Positions 16,575 to 25,017 of a DNA stretch of 64,000 nt are shown one piece after another. The notes beneath the pieces are model-generated. The model was not told where the DNA came from, made no database searches, and was given only the letters and a program-made list of their open reading frames with translations. Position numbers and translations under genes: made by a program. Source of the stretch: Rhodoplanes azumiensis (GTDB taxonomy: Bacteria; Pseudomonadota; Alphaproteobacteria; Rhizobiales; Xanthobacteraceae); the NCBI RefSeq assembly GCF_042682915.1, contig NZ_JBHUIW010000001.1, positions 310,001-374,000 on the forward strand, in the 5' to 3' direction. Numbering within the stretch: the first letter of the stretch is position 1; the number at the start of each line of letters is the position of its first letter.

Positions 16575-17354
16575 CTACGCCCCGCCCGCCCCCGAAAACA
16601 CCTGCGCCAGCTTGGTCATGAACGGTTCGTCGGTCATGTCGAGGCGGAGCGGCGTGACGGTGATGCGCTTGTCGGCGAGGCCGGCGAGGTCGGTGCCGCG
16701 GCCGGGCGGGTTCTTCTTCACGCGGTCGAAGGCGATCCAGAAATACGGGTTGCCGCGGCCGTCGTAGCGCGGGTCGATCTTCAGCCAGTCGATGTCGCGC
16801 TTGCCCTGGCTCGACACCGCGATCCCTTTCACGTCGTCCGGCCGGCAGTCCGGGAAGTTGATGTTGATCAGCACGTCGCGCGGGATGCCGGTGTCGATCA
16901 CCTTGCGGATCAGTGCGGGGGCGTGGCGCAGTCCCGTGTCCCAGTGCGGCTGCTGTCGGCTCTCCGCCCCGTAGGACTGCGACAGCGCGATCGACGGGAT
17001 ATTCAGGATCGTGCCCTCGATGGCGCCGGCGATCGTGCCCGAATAGGTGACGTCCTCGGCCACGTTCGACCCGCGGTTGACGCCGGACAGCACGAGGTCG
17101 GGCCGCTTGTCGGCGAGGATGTGGCGCACCCCCATGATGACGCAGTCGGTCGGCGTTCCCTTCACGGCGAAGCGACGATCCTCGATGGCGCGCAGCCGCA
17201 GCGGATCGTTGAGCGACAGCGAATGTGCGACGCCCGACTGGTCGAACTCCGGCGCGACGATCCACACGTCGTCCGAGAGGGCACGGGCGATCTCGATGCA
17301 GACGTCGAGCCCCGGCGCGTGAATGCCGTCGTCGTTGGTGACCAGGATGCGCAT
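16575..17354 (-). CDS. surE: SurE, 5'-nucleotidase / survival protein
   Basis: This 259-residue metal-dependent phosphatase acts on nucleoside monophosphates. The N-terminus MRILVTNDDGIHAPG carries the metal-binding Asp pair, and SGVNRGSNVAEDVTYSGT (about residue 90) the Ser/Asn ligands. Length and order are typical. The start is the ATG at 17354. Its neighbours serS (upstream on the same strand) and pcm are its usual companions, although a family A repeat and the response regulator now separate them. Confidence 0.95.
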   Translation of the reverse strand: MRILVTNDDGIHAPGLDVCIEIARALSDDVWIVAPEFDQSGVAHSLSLNDPLRLRAIEDRRFAVKGTPTDCVIMGVRHILADKRPDLVLSGVNRGSNVAEDVTYSGTIAGAIEGTILNIPSIALSQSYGAESRQQPHWDTGLRHAPALIRKVIDTGIPRDVLININFPDCRPDDVKGIAVSSQGKRDIDWLKIDPRYDGRGNPYFWIAFDRVKKNPPGRGTDLAGLADKRITVTPLRLDMTDEPFMTKLAQVFSGAGGA

Positions 17355-17393
17355 CAGTGTCGTCTGCTCCAATTCGGCTCGCGTCCCGCAGCC

Positions 17394-17500
17394 GTCATTC
17401 CGGGGCGCGCCGAAGGCGCGAACCCGGAATCCAGCCACGAGGGACGAGCCTGCCGCTGGAGTCCGGGTTCGCGCGCCTTCGGCCCGCGCCCCGGAACGAC
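17394..17500. repeat. long inverted repeat, family A copy 2
   Basis: The left arm begins GTCATTCCGGGGCGCG and continues through GAAGGCGCG and CCCGGAATCCAG. The right arm is its imperfect reverse complement, ending GCGCCCCGGAACGAC. It lies between serS and surE on the minus strand and may fold in the transcript. Confidence 0.8.
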
Positions 17501-17529
17501 CGCGGCATCCGACGAGGCCGTGACGCGTG

Positions 17530-18909
17530 TCACGCGCCCGCCTCGATGACCTTCAACCCGCCCATGTAGGGCTGCAGCACCTCGGGCACGACGATCGAGC
17601 CGTCGGCCTGCTGGTAGTTCTCCAGAACCGCGATGAGCGCGCGGCCGACCGCGACGCCCGAGCCGTTGAGGGTGTGGACCGGTCGCACGGCGCGACCCTC
17701 GGCGGTGCGATAGCGCGCGCTCATGCGGCGCGCCTGGAAATCGCCGCACACCGAGCAGGAGGAGATTTCGCGAAACATCCCCTGCCCCGGCAGCCACACC
17801 TCGATGTCGTAGGTCTTTTGGGACGCGAAGCCCATGTCGCCCGTGCACAGCGTCACGACCCGATAGTGCAGGCCGAGCCGGCGCAGCACTTCTTCGGCGC
17901 AGGCCAGCATGCGCTCGTGTTCTTCGAGGCTCTTCTCCGGCGTCGTGATCGACACCAGCTCGACCTTGTAGAACTGGTGCTGACGGATCATGCCGCGCGT
18001 GTCGCGTCCCGCTGCCCCCGCCTCGGCCCGGAAGCAGTAGGTGCCGGCGGTGAGCCGCAGCGGCAGCTCGGCTTCCTCGACGATCTGCTCACGCACGAGA
18101 TTGGTCAGCGGGACTTCGGCCGTGGGGATGAGCCAGCGGCGATTTGCGCCGACACCCAAGTACTCCGCCGCTTTCTCTTCATCCGGATTGAGCGAAACAG
18201 GCTCTGCCCCTTTCGCAACCGCCTTGAGCCCCTCGCCGGACACCGCGGCGAACTGATCCTCTTCAAACTTCGGAAGCTGCGCCGTGCCGAACATCGCATG
18301 ATCGCGCACCAGCAGCGGCGGCGACACTTCCACGTAGCCGTGCTCGGTCGTGTGCAGATCGAGCATGAACTGGGCGAGCGCGCGTTCGAGCCGCGCGAGC
18401 TTGCTCTTCAGCACGACGAAGCGGGCGCCCGACAACTTCGCCGCCGCCTCGAAGTCCATCTGCTTGAGGCCCTCGCCCAATTCGAAATGCTGGCGCGGCG
18501 TGAAGCTCAGCACCGGCGGCGCGCCGAACTTGTGATGCTCGACATTGCCGTGCTCGTCGGCGCCGTCCGGCACCTCGTCGAGCGGCGTGTTCGGGATCTT
18601 GGCCAGTGCCTCGTCGAGCGCCGCGCTCGCCGCCTTCTCCTCGGCCTCCATGGCCGGGATCGAGGCCTTGAGCCCCGCCACCTCGTCCATCAAGGCCTTC
18701 GCGGCGACCTCGTCCTTCTTCTTCTTCGCCTCGCCGATCTCCTTCGACGCCGCGTTGCGGCGCGCCTGCGCGGCCTCGAGCGCCAGGATGGCGGCGCGGC
18801 GGCGGTCGTCGAGTTCGAACAGGGTGTCGGAGAGCGGCGCGAGCCCGCGGCGCTGCAGGCCGCGGTCGAAGGTCTCGCGGTTCTCGCGGATCCACTTGAT
18901 GTCGTACAT
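17530..18909 (-). CDS. serS: seryl-tRNA synthetase
   Basis: This 459-residue class II synthetase starts MYDIKWIRENRETFDRGL. The long N-terminal coiled-coil arm (about 25-110) binds the tRNA. The catalytic core has RWLIPTAEVPLTNL (motif 1 region), CFRAEAGAAGRDTRGMIRQHQF (motif 2) and NGSGVAVGRALIAVLE (motif 3). It is about 30 residues longer than common alphaproteobacterial forms because of an insert just before RRWLIPTAEV. That insert (about 18140-18275) uses codons such as AAT, GAT, GAA, AAA, TTG and GGT that are rare in the rest of the gene. Confidence 0.97.
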   Translation of the reverse strand: MYDIKWIRENRETFDRGLQRRGLAPLSDTLFELDDRRRAAILALEAAQARRNAASKEIGEAKKKKDEVAAKALMDEVAGLKASIPAMEAEEKAASAALDEALAKIPNTPLDEVPDGADEHGNVEHHKFGAPPVLSFTPRQHFELGEGLKQMDFEAAAKLSGARFVVLKSKLARLERALAQFMLDLHTTEHGYVEVSPPLLVRDHAMFGTAQLPKFEEDQFAAVSGEGLKAVAKGAEPVSLNPDEEKAAEYLGVGANRRWLIPTAEVPLTNLVREQIVEEAELPLRLTAGTYCFRAEAGAAGRDTRGMIRQHQFYKVELVSITTPEKSLEEHERMLACAEEVLRRLGLHYRVVTLCTGDMGFASQKTYDIEVWLPGQGMFREISSCSVCGDFQARRMSARYRTAEGRAVRPVHTLNGSGVAVGRALIAVLENYQQADGSIVVPEVLQPYMGGLKVIEAGA

Positions 18910-19038
18910 GGGACGGGCTCTGGCGGCGATACGTGGAAACGGCGATCGAATCGGACGGCCCTTATAGCACCGTCGTCACGACCCTGCGGCTACGGTGCGG
19001 GCGGGGCGCCCGGGGGTCACCGGCGGCCCCGGAGCCGT

Positions 19039-19860
19039 TCATCCCATCGGGGTCGAAGCCGCCGGCGGGGGGCCCGCGTCGGCCGCGGCCTTCGCGGCCT
19101 CGTCCTTCGCCTTGGTCTCGACGAAACGGACCGAGTAGATCGCGGCCTCGTAGAGGATCATCAGCGGGACGGCGAGCGAGAGCTGGGAGATCACGTCGGG
19201 CGGGGTCAGCACGGCGGCGATCACGAAGGCGCCGACGATGAAGTAGCGGCGCTTGGACTTGAGCATCGCCGAATCGACGATGCCGATGCGGCCGAGCAGC
19301 GTTAGGATCACGGGAAGCTGGAACGCCACCCCGAAGGCGAGCACCAGGCTCATCATCAGGCCCAGATACTCGCCGACCTTTGGCAGGAGCGCGATGTCGG
19401 CCGTCTGCCCGCCGCCGAGCTGCTGCATGCCGAGCGAGAAGCGCACCAGCATCGGCATCACGAGGAAATAGACCACCATGGCGCCGAGCAGGAAGAAGAT
19501 CGGGGTCGCCACGAGGTAGGGCAGGAAGGCGTTGCGCTCGTGCCGGTAGAGGCCGGGCGCGACGAACATGTAGATCTGCGTCGCGATCACCGGGAAGGCG
19601 AGGAAGACGGCGCCGAACATGGCGAGCTTGAGCTGGGTGACGAAGTACTCCAAGAGCGCCGTGTAGATGAACTTGGAGTTCTCCGGCCCCGCGACCCACA
19701 CGAAGGGCCACACCAACACATTGTAGATCTGCTTGGCGAAGGCGAAGCAGAGGATGAACATGATCGCGAAGGCGACGAGCGACTTGATGAGCCGCGACCG
19801 CAGCTCGATCAGGTGGTCCATCAACGGCGCCTTGGTCGCCTCGATGTCCTCGTGGGTCAT
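19039..19860 (-). CDS. tatC: TatC, twin-arginine translocase receptor subunit
   Basis: This 273-residue inner-membrane protein with six membrane segments binds twin-arginine signal peptides. The start MTHEDIEATKAPLMDHLIELR includes the conserved H-L-x-E-L-R cytoplasmic motif. PVILTLLGRIGIVDSAML lies between late helices. The C-terminal tail is Ala/Asp/Glu rich. Its ATG overlaps the tatB stop by 4 bp (19857-19860), so the two are coupled. Confidence 0.96.
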   Translation of the reverse strand: MTHEDIEATKAPLMDHLIELRSRLIKSLVAFAIMFILCFAFAKQIYNVLVWPFVWVAGPENSKFIYTALLEYFVTQLKLAMFGAVFLAFPVIATQIYMFVAPGLYRHERNAFLPYLVATPIFFLLGAMVVYFLVMPMLVRFSLGMQQLGGGQTADIALLPKVGEYLGLMMSLVLAFGVAFQLPVILTLLGRIGIVDSAMLKSKRRYFIVGAFVIAAVLTPPDVISQLSLAVPLMILYEAAIYSVRFVETKAKDEAAKAAADAGPPPAASTPMG

Positions 19861-20417
19861 GCCGGGCGGTCCTTGGTCGGCGCGGCCTCGCCCACCGTCT
19901 CGGCCCGTGCAGGAGCCGGAGTCGGGGCTGGCGTCGGGGCCGGCGGCACCTCGGCCGGCGCGGTGGCGGCGGCCACGGCGGCGGTGCCGGAGACCGGCTC
20001 GGTGCTCGGCGCCGACACGGACGCCTCGGTGACGGGCGCTTCGGCCGGGACGGCCGGCGCGACACCCTCGGGTGCCGGCAGCGCGGCCGTCACGGCCGGC
20101 GTGGGTGCTTCAGGCGTGGACGTCTCGGGCGTGATCGGGGTGGGGGCCGAGATCGATTTCGCCGTCTCGGCGAGCGGGTCGTAGGTGGCGAGGCTGCGGG
20201 CCGCGTCGTTGAGCTCGTCGACCTGCTTCTTCAGGTCGGCCATCTCGGCCTCGCGCAGCGCCTCCTGGAACTGGCCCTGGAACTCGGCCGCCATGCGGCG
20301 CATCTTCCCGGTCCATTGGCCGACGGCGCGCAGCACGCCCGGCAGCTCCTTCGGGCCGATCGCGATCAGCGCGACCACGCCGATGAGCAGGAGCTCGCTC
20401 CACCCGATATCGAACAT
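19857..20417 (-). CDS. tatB: TatB, twin-arginine translocase subunit
   Basis: This 186-residue protein has the typical N-terminal helix MFDIGWSELLLIGVVALIAI followed by GPKELP and an amphipathic helix to about residue 70. The remainder is a low-complexity Pro/Ala/Thr tail, longer than in enterobacteria but usual in alphaproteobacteria. It lies upstream of tatC with a 4-bp overlap and about 190 bp after tatA. Confidence 0.93.
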   Translation of the reverse strand: MFDIGWSELLLIGVVALIAIGPKELPGVLRAVGQWTGKMRRMAAEFQGQFQEALREAEMADLKKQVDELNDAARSLATYDPLAETAKSISAPTPITPETSTPEAPTPAVTAALPAPEGVAPAVPAEAPVTEASVSAPSTEPVSGTAAVAAATAPAEVPPAPTPAPTPAPARAETVGEAAPTKDRPA

Positions 20418-20605
20418 CGTGGCTCCGAGGGTGCCGCCCGCCCCTGGCGGTGCGGCCCCCGCAATGGCCGGTCGTCCGCCGGCGCGACGCGAAGCGGTGT
20501 GCCGCAGATCGGGGACGGGTTCAAGCGGTCCCCGGCGGGACCGCGCGTCCGACGTTCGTCACTGCGCCGCGGTCGCTGCGGGACGGCGGGTCCGGCGGGC
20601 CGGCA

Positions 20606-20866
20606 TCAGCCGGCCTTGTGGGTCTCGGCCTGCGGCTGCTGGACGGACTGCGAAGGCGCCGTGGTCGGCTGGTGATCGATGGTCTTGACCGGCTCGGCGG
20701 GCTTGACCGGCTCGGCCTTGGCGGTGTCGTCCTCGGCCATGCCCTTCTTGAAGGCTTTGATGCCCTGCGCGACGTCGCCCATCATCTCGGAAATCTTGCC
20801 GCGCCCGAACAGCAGCAGCACGACGCCGAGGACGATGATCCAGTGCCAGATGCTCATTGAACCCAT
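20606..20866 (-). CDS. tatA: TatA, twin-arginine translocase pore subunit
   Basis: This 86-residue protein has a membrane helix (IWHWIIVLGVVLLLFGRG) followed by the amphipathic helix KISEMMGDVAQGIKAFKKGM and an acidic/Gln-rich tail. The start MGSMSIWHW at 20866 is set by GGAGGG seven bases upstream. A much longer upstream frame is noise. It is the first gene of tatABC. Confidence 0.94.
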   Translation of the reverse strand: MGSMSIWHWIIVLGVVLLLFGRGKISEMMGDVAQGIKAFKKGMAEDDTAKAEPVKPAEPVKTIDHQPTTAPSQSVQQPQAETHKAG

Positions 20867-21204
20867 CGGGTTACCCTCCAACCGACGGGCCGCGGTCCGG
20901 GCTCGCCTTCGGTTTTGTCGTGAACCTAGGCGGTCGACCCGACGAAGACAAGGACCGCCCGCGCGTCGATTGCGCACGCCGGTGAAGAGGGTTGATGCGC
21001 TTCGGGAGCGGATGCTCGTCTCGGAACGAGTACAGGCGGCTCCGCGCAAACCCTCTCCCTGAGGGAGAGGGTCGGGGCGCGCTTCAGCGCGCACCGGGGT
21101 GAGGGTTTACGGCGCCCATGGATGCCTCGGCACCCCCTCACCGGGACCGCTGCGCGGTCCGACCTCTCCCCGCCGGGGAGAGGTAACGAAGGGGCCGCCT
21201 CGCC
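20867..21204. other. 338-bp gap between scpB and tatA with REP-like palindromes
   Basis: There is no gene. The part nearest tatA should hold its promoter. The half nearest scpB is filled by two palindromic units (21048-21184). Confidence 0.6.
21048..21184. repeat. REP-like palindrome pair, CCTCTCCC type
   Basis: Unit one (21048-21108) contains CCCTCTCCCTGAGGGAGAGGG and GGCGCGCTTCAGCGCGC hairpins. Unit two (21131-21184) contains GGACCGCTGCGCGGTCC and CCTCTCCCCGCCGGGGAGAGG hairpins. Such elements are widespread between genes in Hyphomicrobiales genomes. Confidence 0.8.
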
Positions 21205-22449
21205 TCAGTCGCTCGCTTCCTCGTCGCGCGCCTCGGGCTCGCGAGGCTCGTCTTCGCGGTGCGCCTCGGTCTCGGCCTCGGTCGCGTCATCGCCGGCCGT
21301 CTCGCCGGCCGCCTCTTCGCTGCCCTCGCCAAAACTCTCGCCGGCCGGGGCGTCCTCGGCGCGGGGGGCGAGGCCGAGGTCGAGCTCGATCGAATCGATC
21401 GGATCCTCGTCCTCGCGCAGCGCCGGGTCGTCGGAGGGGTTCGGCACGCCGAAGCCCGACGGGAGCTGACCGTCGAACAGCCCCGCCCCCTTCAGCTCGT
21501 CGAGACCCGGCAAGTCGCCGAGCTGCTCCAGGCCGAAATGCGAGAGGAAATGATCGGTCGTTCCGTAGGTGAGCGGGCGGCCGGGCGCCTTGCGGCGGCC
21601 GCGTGGCCGGATCCAGTCGGTCTCCAGGAGCACGTCGATGGTGCCCTTGGCGACCGCGACGCCCCGGATCTCCTCGATCTCGGCGCGGGTCACCGGCTGA
21701 TGATACGCAATGATTGCCAAGGTCTCCACGGCAGCGCGCGACAGCTTCTTCGGCTCGCCGGCCTCGTGGGTGAGCAGCCAGGCGAGATCGTTCGCCGTGC
21801 GGAACGCCCATTTGGTGCCGATGCGCACCAGGTTGACGCCGCGCGGCGCGTATTCGAGCTGCAGCCGCTTGAGGCCGCCCTTCACGTCGGTGCCGGCCGG
21901 CAGGCGCTTCGCCAGCGCCTTCTCCTCGACGGGCTCCGACGCCGCGAACAGGAGCGCCTCCAGAAGGCGCAGCTCGTCGGGGCGAGCCTCCGGGCCCTGC
22001 GCCGCCCCCTCCTCGGTCGGCGCGACCGCCGCCAGCGCGGCGTCGTCGACCTCGGGCACGGCCTGCGTCTCGGCCGCGGTCTCGACCGTCACCTCGGGCT
22101 CCGCCACGACGACGGCGTCGACGACAGTGTTTTCGATCGTCTCCTCGCTCGTCTCGTCGCTCGTCTCGTCGGTGGCCTCGGCGAGCCCCTCGGTGGACTC
22201 GGCCGTGACCGACGGACCGACGGCGAGCTCGTCGGCAGCCCCCACCTCGGCGACAGCGTCCTCGGACACCCTGTCCTCGGCCACGGTGTCCTCGGCCACC
22301 GCCTCGACCGCAGCCGGCGCGGCGGCGTCACGCGCCGTCTCGGCCTTGCGGCCACGGCGCTTCCGGACCTCCCCGCGGCCGGCCTCGTTCTCGGGGATCA
22401 TGGTCGCCTCTTCGGCCAGTTTCGCAATCCGCCATCCGTCGCGGCTCAT
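21205..22449 (-). CDS. scpB: ScpB, segregation and condensation protein B, with long acidic extensions
   Basis: This protein of about 414 residues is a kleisin-associated winged-helix subunit of the SMC-ScpAB condensin. The core (about residues 155-310) runs from LRLLEALLFAASEPV through KKLSRAAVETLAIIAYHQPVTRAEIEEIRGV to the second winged helix. An acidic, repetitive N-terminal extension of about 150 residues (units like VAEDTVAEDRVSEDAVAE) and an acidic C-terminal tail are not part of the usual domain. The start is uncertain: GAGGGG abuts an ATG at 22458 and sits nine bases from the ATG at 22449, which I prefer; 22401 is also possible. It follows scpA closely. Confidence 0.88.
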   Translation of the reverse strand: MSRDGWRIAKLAEEATMIPENEAGRGEVRKRRGRKAETARDAAAPAAVEAVAEDTVAEDRVSEDAVAEVGAADELAVGPSVTAESTEGLAEATDETSDETSEETIENTVVDAVVVAEPEVTVETAAETQAVPEVDDAALAAVAPTEEGAAQGPEARPDELRLLEALLFAASEPVEEKALAKRLPAGTDVKGGLKRLQLEYAPRGVNLVRIGTKWAFRTANDLAWLLTHEAGEPKKLSRAAVETLAIIAYHQPVTRAEIEEIRGVAVAKGTIDVLLETDWIRPRGRRKAPGRPLTYGTTDHFLSHFGLEQLGDLPGLDELKGAGLFDGQLPSGFGVPNPSDDPALREDEDPIDSIELDLGLAPRAEDAPAGESFGEGSEEAAGETAGDDATEAETEAHREDEPREPEARDEEASD

Positions 22450-22465
22450 CTCGGGCATCCCCTCG

Positions 22466-23596
22466 TCACTGGACCGGCTCGCTCGCCGCGGACGGCGGCG
22501 GCGGCGAGTCGTCGTCTCGTCGGGTCGGTTCCCCGACGGTCACTTCGGCAGCCAAGCCGACCGCCACGTCGGCGACGACTTCGTCGGCCATCTCGGCGGC
22601 CCCCACGTGCTTGCGGATATAGATGGGCGCGAATGCGGTCGGCTGATGGACGTCCATGACGCCCTCGCGCACCAGCTCCAGGAGCGCGGCGAGGCTGGAG
22701 GCGTAGACGGTCGAGCGCATCGACGGCTCGACCGCGTAGGACACCAGGTAGCCGTCCAGCACGCTCCAGTCGTCGGAGCCGACGGTGCCGAGCAGGCGCT
22801 GAAGAATCGAGCGGGCGTCGGCGAGCGACCAGACGTTGCGCTTCTTCATGCGCACATGCGACAGCGCCTGGCGCTGCCGCTGGCTCGCATAGGCCGAGAG
22901 GAGATCGTAGAGCGTCGCCGACCATTCGGGCCGCCTGATCTCCTCGATCGGCTCCGGATCGCCGCGGCCGAACACCTCGCGGCCGAGCTGCGGGCGGGCC
23001 ATCAGCTTCGCCGCGGCGTCACGGATCGCCTCGAGCCGCTTCAGCCGCAGCGCCAGGGCGGCCGCCATGTCCGAGGCGGTCACCCCTTCCGGCTCGTTGG
23101 TGCCGACGGGCAGCAATAGGCGCGACTTCAGATAGGCGAGCCAGGCCGCCATCACGAGATAGTCGGCGGCGAGCTCGAGCCTGAGCTTGCGTGCCTCCTC
23201 GATGAAGGCGAGGTACTGCTCGGCGAGCGCCAGGATGGAGATCTTGTGCAGATCGACCTTCTGCTGGCGGGCGAGCGCAAGCAGGAGGTCGAGCGGGCCT
23301 TCGAAGCCCTCGACGTCGACGATCAGGGCCGGCTCGTCGGCCGCCCGGTCGGCCTCGACCACCTCGGGCGGATACTGGGCCGGCGTCTCGCCGGCGGCCG
23401 GCGTCTCGGCCGCGGTCGCAGCGGCACCGTCCACCGCCTCGGCCGCCGCTGCCGCGCCCGCCGCGGACTCGTCCGGCGCGGACTCGTCCGCCGCGGACGG
23501 CGCCATGGCGGGGCCGGTCGGCTCGATGCCGCCGGTCGGGCCGTCGTCGGGGCCGGTGTCGGGGCCGGTGTCGTCTTGGCCGGATTGCTCGGTCAT
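22466..23596 (-). CDS. scpA: ScpA, segregation and condensation protein A
   Basis: This 376-residue kleisin bridges the SMC heads in chromosome condensation. An Ala/Asp/Glu/Pro-rich N-terminal extension of about 90 residues precedes the conserved FEGPLDLLLALARQQKVDLH. Then come ADYLVMAAWLAYLKSRLLLP and a C-terminal winged helix (MRSTVYASSLAALLELVREG). It is immediately downstream of nagZ and upstream of scpB on the minus strand, the normal rhizobial order. Confidence 0.93.
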   Translation of the reverse strand: MTEQSGQDDTGPDTGPDDGPTGGIEPTGPAMAPSAADESAPDESAAGAAAAAEAVDGAAATAAETPAAGETPAQYPPEVVEADRAADEPALIVDVEGFEGPLDLLLALARQQKVDLHKISILALAEQYLAFIEEARKLRLELAADYLVMAAWLAYLKSRLLLPVGTNEPEGVTASDMAAALALRLKRLEAIRDAAAKLMARPQLGREVFGRGDPEPIEEIRRPEWSATLYDLLSAYASQRQRQALSHVRMKKRNVWSLADARSILQRLLGTVGSDDWSVLDGYLVSYAVEPSMRSTVYASSLAALLELVREGVMDVHQPTAFAPIYIRKHVGAAEMADEVVADVAVGLAAEVTVGEPTRRDDDSPPPPSAASEPVQ

Positions 23597-23617
23597 GCCC
23601 TCAGGTCATCCAGCGGT

Positions 23618-24628
23618 TCAGGAAGCGGCGATCATACGGGAAAAGGCGGCCCGCGCCTCGGCGAGGTCGATCGGATCGGGCGAACGCCGGGCCGCGAGCG
23701 CCGCGGCGCAACGCCCCGCCGCCGCCCCGGAGAGGCCCGGACTCTCGGCCGCAACCTGCTCCATCTCCACGAGATTGCCGTTGCAATGCAAGGCCAGGTC
23801 GCAGCCCGCCGAAAGCGCCGCCCGGGTCCGCTCGGCGAGGCTGCCGGACAGCGCCCCCATGGAGAGGTCGTCGGTCATCAGCGCCCCGGAAAAGCCGATC
23901 GCGCCGCGAATCACCTCGCCGATCACGGTCGGCGACAGGGTCGCGGGACGATCCGGATCGAGCGCCATGTAGACGACATGCGCCGTCATGCCGAACGGCA
24001 GCGCGGCGAGCGGCCGGAAGGCGGCGACGTCGATGGCCTCCAGGGTCGCGCGGTCGGCCGAGACGCGGGGGAGCGCCTTGTGGCTGTCGCAAGCGGCCCG
24101 CCCGTGGCCGGGCATGTGTTTGACCACGGGGAGCACCCCGCCCGCCATCAGCCCCTCGGCGGCGGCGGCGGCGAGCGCCGCGACGGTCGCGGGCGTCGTC
24201 CCGTAGGCACGGTCCCCGATCACCGGGTCGCCCTCCGGAGCCGGCACGTCGCCGACCGGCAGGCAGTCGACCGTGATGCCGAGGGCGACAAGGTCGGCGG
24301 CGATCAGCCGGGCGCCGAGCCGCGCGGCGGCGAGCCCGGCCTGCGGATCGCGAGCGTGAAGGGCGCCGTACCAGCCGCCGGCCGGATAGGCCGGCCAGTG
24401 CGGCGGGCCGAGGCGCTGCACCCGGCCGCCCTCCTGGTCGACCAGCACGGCCGCCTCGGCGCCGACCGCCTCGCGGAATTCATCAACCAGCGCAACCACC
24501 TGCGCGGGTGTATCGATGTTCCGCTTGAACAGGATCAGCCCGAACGGCCGCGCCGTGCGGAGAAACTGCCGCTCGGCGTCGGTCAGGCGCAGGCCGGACA
24601 CCCCGGTGATGAACGCACGAGCCGTCAT
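23618..24628 (-). CDS. nagZ: beta-N-acetylhexosaminidase NagZ (glycoside hydrolase family 3)
   Basis: This 336-residue cytoplasmic enzyme removes N-acetylglucosamine from anhydromuropeptides during peptidoglycan recycling. It shows ILFKRNIDTPAQVVALV, the catalytic loop KHMPGHGRAACDSHKALP (about residue 172) with its His-containing motif, and TDDLSMGAL with the Asp nucleophile near residue 250. I chose the ATG at 24628 (MTARAFITGVSG). A TTG 36 bp upstream is less likely. The gene is followed by scpA 21 bp downstream. Confidence 0.94.
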   Translation of the reverse strand: MTARAFITGVSGLRLTDAERQFLRTARPFGLILFKRNIDTPAQVVALVDEFREAVGAEAAVLVDQEGGRVQRLGPPHWPAYPAGGWYGALHARDPQAGLAAARLGARLIAADLVALGITVDCLPVGDVPAPEGDPVIGDRAYGTTPATVAALAAAAAEGLMAGGVLPVVKHMPGHGRAACDSHKALPRVSADRATLEAIDVAAFRPLAALPFGMTAHVVYMALDPDRPATLSPTVIGEVIRGAIGFSGALMTDDLSMGALSGSLAERTRAALSAGCDLALHCNGNLVEMEQVAAESPGLSGAAAGRCAAALAARRSPDPIDLAEARAAFSRMIAAS

Positions 24629-25017
24629 GCCGCCGTTTATCCGAGTCCCGAGCGCCGAGGTCAAAGCGCCCGGGCCGCCCGGACGCAGTTATCCCCCGGC
24701 GAGGCGGGCACCCTTACGGCACCGCACAGTTTGCGCGTCGTCTGGCGCGGCGACCCTGCCTGTCCTGGCCGGGCTCGCCCCTGCTCGCTGCTGGATCGCA
24801 CCCTGGTACCGCGTCTCGATGGTCGTCATCCGCGCATGCGGATGACCCGGTATCCACCGGCGTTCGATCGTTCGGTCGGACGCTGCGGTGTACTGGGTGC
24901 TCCGCCGGCGCGGAGCACGACGGAGGACACGCTTCGACCAACTCGAAGACGTGCCAACCAAGCCCGGCTTTGCCGGGCACCTCTGGGCGACAGAGAGAGC
25001 CGTCGTTCCGAATCCGG
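24629..25017. other. 389-bp gap between nagZ and the SPOR gene with several hairpins
   Basis: I see no gene. Perfect hairpins are GTCATCCGC-GCAT-GCGGATGAC (24825-24846), GTGCTCCGC-CGGC-GCGGAGCAC (24897-24918) and GCCCGGC-TTT-GCCGGGC (24962-24978). The first two look like another REP-type element. The third lies close after the SPOR gene and may mark its 3' end. Confidence 0.6.

Noticed and set aside
22450..22458. ATG at 22458 as the scpB start
   Set aside because: Its ribosome site abuts the start codon with no spacing; the ATG nine bases later has normal spacing. The choice remains uncertain.
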